From Liolophura sinensis (taxonomy: Eukaryota > Mollusca > Polyplacophora > Chitonida > Chitonidae): a stretch of DNA of 64,000 bases. Under the pieces are notes generated by a model. It ran no database searches, had not been told where the DNA came from, and worked only from the letters and a program-made list of their open reading frames with translations. The number at the start of each line of letters is the position of its first letter. The stretch's first letter is position 1. Position numbers and translations under genes: made by a program. The stretch lies in contig NC_088302.1 in NCBI RefSeq assembly GCF_032854445.1, positions 25,493,788 through 25,557,787 of the forward strand. The letters are read 5' to 3'. Shown piece by piece: positions 60,068 through 64,000 of this stretch.

Positions 60068-60235
60068 CAGTTGTACATGGCAATGTCTGCTAGCAACCTG
60101 CGGATGGCCATTGGTTTACCAAGGACTCTGCCAATCGCTGGCTCCTCCTTATGCAGCTGTATAGTGCTGGTTGGGGTCGTATTAGTGAAATTTTCTTGCA
60201 TACAGCATAAAACAGCAATCAAAGACATAAATATA
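60068..60235 (+). mobile_element. decayed SINE 3' half
   Basis: The words TGTACATGGCAATGTCTGC, AACCTGCGGATGGCC, TTAGTGAAATTTTCTTGCATAC and AAAACAGCAATCAAA follow the SINE order in plus orientation, with many changes. Confidence 0.75.
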
Positions 60236-60475
60236 TGAAACAAAACGTAAACAAAATCACAACTGGTAGGTACACGCCTACAACATCACTGTGAAATACA
60301 AGTAGGTAAAAGTACTACCTTTAACATAGATTTTATAAGCAAATATATGAATGTATGTGTATTGTCTTGCTTTATGCTGGCAATTAATATTCACAGATTT
60401 TTCTCACCTCTGGAAATTCACACACACTCAAATACAAAAGAATTTTTTCATTATTCATTAGGGTCTGATATATCA

Positions 60476-60560
60476 TATGGCGTGGGGAGGAAACAGGCTA
60501 GCCTGGGGTAAACCATTGACCAAGTTACTGACAAATCATAATCCCTGGGTGTGATTCACA
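60476..60560 (-). mobile_element. decayed SINE scrap
   Basis: TATGGCGTGGGGAGGAAAC, GCCTGGGGTAAACC and GTGTGATTCACAG follow the order of the SINE body in minus orientation. This is a weak match. Confidence 0.45.
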
Positions 60561-62660
60561 GAGATGCACATCATACTGGTATGCAAAACGGCTGCACGCG
60601 CATAGTTGAATGCAAAGCTTGTGCCCTCTGACATGTGAACACCTCAATCCAAGGTATGCAGCCATGGCCCATGTACATGGCTGTCTCATCAGAGTTACGT
60701 CCATTCCTATAATAATAGTTTGACAGTGAAAACTATCAATATTTCAAAAAGGTATATTCTAGTTTGTGTTGATAATAAATTTCGTATAAATAGGGTTGTA
60801 TAAATGTCATTGGATGTCCACGACAGGGAATATTCACTGGCTCCTTTATTTAAAATATCCACCACTTTTGAATAGCAGACCTGTTGTGAAACTTACTGTA
60901 CACTGCAATGAATGGAAAAAAAAGACACTCACACAAAGACGTTTCAATAAAATTATGATACTGATTATTTACACACACAGTCTGAGCTGACAATTTCTAC
61001 AAATGTACAACTCGTTTGCATGTATGCAGTCCCAAACGGAAGCTTAAACTTAATGATGTACAAGAGGTTTCAATACTAACAATATCCCATAATACAATTG
61101 TACTTCCAAGGCAGGCTCAACATAATATAATCGCAAACATTTGCTTTTAATTTATATGAACTATTTTCATATCTTCATATGTCTTTATAGGGAATTTTAG
61201 CAAAAAGGAGAATCAAGGATTATTAAGTATATGTATCATCTATGGGTTTATTTTGATACTTATAAAATATGCATCCAAATAATTTTTTTACGCAGAATAC
61301 ACACACACACAAATAAAAAATAAAGGAAAATTATGTGTATAATACTAACAGGGATATGATATGGTAATTTTTGTGGCAGGCATAGATTTTTATGGACGAA
61401 TAAGACCTGATATGTTCTTAAACATGAGACCGCTGCTCTTATCCATGAGATTGCAGTTCATCAGTGTGAAACAATACTGAAATAAATATACACGTATATA
61501 TAACTTGACGCAACTATATCATGAAGTAAAACAACACAATGTTGACTTCATGTGTGGAATGAATAGCCAATTTTACATCTACATGCACATCTTAAACCTT
61601 GTTCCACAGAAATGGACATGCACTTTCATTTTCAAACATGTTCTGTATGTACACAGTAAAGGAAGCAGTCCGTATAAGCAGTTTATACCTAAGAGAAGAC
61701 AACTCTTGATCATTTGTGTGATGTACAGTTTGCTGCAATGCATACACACACAAAATATATGTACATGTATAAACCCAATGACAAGCATTAACCTTTATAA
61801 GCATAGAATGCTGATAACTATGAAAATCCATGCAGACAATAATTGAGCCAGTTAAATATTGTACGCTAAGTACAGCAGAAAGAAAATATATGTAGGTTAT
61901 TCAGTAGAAAATAGAACTATAACTAAAAGTAAGTAGGAGTGAAGATAAACAAGAGTGAAAGTGAACAGTGGTACATGTAAGAGGAATAAATGCTAATTAA
62001 TTAACCATACTTTTTAACAAGACTCCAGACCACGGTAACAATTAAATTCAGGCTCTGAATACTAATTAAATGCCTTCCGTAGTCTCTCGCAGACCTATAC
62101 ATATTATCGTTCATTTCATTACCTTGTGCATCCAGCTAACAATCTGGTGGGTTAACTGTCAAGGTTTTTAATATAACAATTAACAACACGCAGTCCTTTA
62201 AAGCGATGACTTGCATGGAGTGATTTCTGAACGACTGACTGATTTTGACTGGCAAATTTTGTCAAAATTGCATATAGCAGGACAACATCTGCTGAACGTG
62301 CAAAAATCAAATTACAGTACAGTACCAAGAGATTAACTGGTATGCCACTGCCAAGTAACAAGAGACGGATTTGTGGGAGTACATCACCTGCAAACCAGAC
62401 CTGAGCTTCCTCAATTATCTAGGTACATCAACATCATACAGTGATGTCAGAAATACAGAAGACTCTCTGAAAATGTGCTGGCAAAAAAAAAAAACAAAAA
62501 AAAAAAACAGAGCTTGAGTTGCTGGCACTGTTCAAGATCTATGGGCCTGAATCAATTTGTGCATCAGGTCTATACTGTAAGGAAGATACACCTGCATGTA
62601 TGTCTGTTAAGAAAAATACTGAGATTCTATCCAGTTCTCTGAGAGACCAACACTTACACA
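60561..62660. other. AT-rich intergenic DNA, nothing recognised
   Basis: I find no gene, RNA or element here. It includes a short AC repeat near 61300 and A-runs near 62480. Confidence 0.45.
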
Positions 62661-62679
62661 CATGTACCTGGTGAGCTTA

Positions 62680-63125
62680 CACCATGACCAGTACATTTAC
62701 ACCAAACTGAGTACATTTACACCATACCCAATACGCTTACAACATACCTGTCACATTTACACCATCCTCAATACGCTTACAACATACTTGGCACATTTAC
62801 ACTATACTCAATACGCTTACACCATACCTGTCACATTTACACCATACTCAATACGCTTACAACATACTGGGCACATTTACACCACACCAATACGCTTACA
62901 CCATACCTGGCACATTTACACCATACCCAATATGCTTACACCATATCTGGCACTTTTACACCATACCCAATACGCTTACACCATACCTGGCACATTAACA
63001 CCATACCCAATACGCTTACACCATATCTGGCACATTTACACCATACCAATACACTTACACCATACCTTGCACATTTACACCATATCCGATACGCTTACAC
63101 CATACTTGGCACATCTACACCACGT
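62680..63125. repeat. 40-bp minisatellite, about 11 copies
   Basis: The unit consists of two 20-bp halves, each containing TTACACCATACC. One half is followed by CAATACGC and the other by TGGCACAT. A long open frame across the array (62662-63204) is a product of the repeat and not a gene. Confidence 0.93.
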
Positions 63126-64000
63126 TACAAAAACAAAACATCAGAATACTGGAACAAAACCCAAATTGTCCTACCAGAAAATACATGTTTTAGTACAGCA
63201 GTAGGATATAGAAGTTTAATATTTAAGAAAATCAACAAATTACAGCAGAAAACAGTGCAAAACGCTTCATGTTGGCAAGAGATAACAACACACACCTGAC
63301 TTCTACATAAATGGGGATAGACAGCGTATGAAAACCAATCTGGAATGGTAATATTATCAATGTGGAGGGGTTTTCACATGTACATTTATGTATATATGTA
63401 TGTATTTCAGATCTATTAGTTTCATCACCTGTGTGTAAAATACAACACTTTTTTTTTTACCTCCTAAGTTTTCACTTTGAATGTTTTTTACATAAAAATA
63501 ATATCAGTGGAAAGTTGGAAGACTTGACACCTGATGGGTACTACACGTACAATAAACATGATCTAGTTGGCACTAAATATTCATCACCTTCCAACACCAA
63601 TATCACAATAAATCTACATAACGGTTCCATTAAAACCCACAACAAAATGGTTGGTGTAAAAACTGAAAAGATAACCTCCTACAATTGGAGTTACTTTGTC
63701 ACATGCAATATTCCCATTGGCTAGTAGAACTAAATGCTTTTACAGCCTGCTTACTCTCTTACCATCTTACAATAAAATCATTCTGCAGGCATTATAGTGT
63801 TTCTATACCATGTGGACTTACCCATATTTTATTTGTATCTGATTTGTATACCATGCCCATAATTACGTGTAATTCAACTGGTCAAAAAAATAAAAAAAAA
63901 AGCATATAAAAGCTGCAAAAAGATGCTTTTGATGTCAACAGACAAATTTTCTGATAAAGTAATCACACTTCCCAAAAAAAAAAAAGCTTCTAAGGTGGGT
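63126..64000. other. intergenic DNA to window end, nothing recognised
   Basis: This is AT-rich sequence with short homopolymers. The open frames seen here have no recognisable motifs or splice-supported neighbours. Confidence 0.45.

Noticed and set aside
62662-63204. 180-codon open frame near the right end
   Set aside because: It is the translation of the 40-bp minisatellite with regular His-Thr-Tyr repeats; no splice context or domain supports a gene.
1-64000. CRISPR arrays, operons or bacterial signals
   Set aside because: The tandem arrays lack unique spacers and the genes are spliced, so this is animal nuclear DNA.

Overview
The window is animal nuclear DNA. Its genes are split by GT-AG introns. 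It is rich in a tRNA-derived SINE, MITE-like inverted-repeat elements, minisatellites and Tc1/mariner transposons. The SINE type, the frequent ACATGTA-type words and the gene content suggest a lophotrochozoan, most likely a mollusc. That assignment is inferred, because no search could be run. All gene models below were built by hand from splice signals, reading-frame phase and homology.

Layout. (1) 644-2411, plus strand: the last three coding exons of an SLC22-type organic cation/anion transporter that begins left of the window. (2) 4575-8537 and 11192-18094, both minus strand: two diverged paralogues, 468 and 824 residues. They share a signal or anchor exon, a short Cys-Gln exon and a C-terminal pseudokinase domain that lacks both catalytic aspartates. 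The longer one has a signal peptide, a roughly 400-residue ectodomain, one membrane span and an intracellular pseudokinase, so it is laid out like a receptor. Their upstream regions hold unusual clusters of CRE-like TGACGT(CA) words. (3) 18.1-24.1 kb: intergenic, with a MITE, SINEs and a structurally intact Tc1-like transposon (21214-22866, 340-residue DD34E transposase). (4) 23.6-30.3 kb and 31.8-36.4 kb: a tandem segmental duplication on the minus strand. Each copy carries a gene for a small secreted EF-hand protein, with four EF-hands in copy A and two in copy B. A visible deletion breakpoint removed two exons from B and left the frame intact. (5) 36.4-40.8 kb: intergenic, with SINEs, one of them interrupted by another insertion. 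(6) 40829-56407, plus strand: a complete 15-exon orthologue of the ubiquitin protease USP3 (509 residues). Its introns hold a dead mariner element, SINE pieces, a 22-bp minisatellite and a foldback element. (7) 56.4-64 kb: USP3 3' region and intergenic DNA, ending with a 40-bp minisatellite.

The genes are not an operon or a pathway. The most unusual content is the paralogous pseudokinase pair with its shared CRE-rich upstream DNA, followed by the EF-hand duplication with exon loss.
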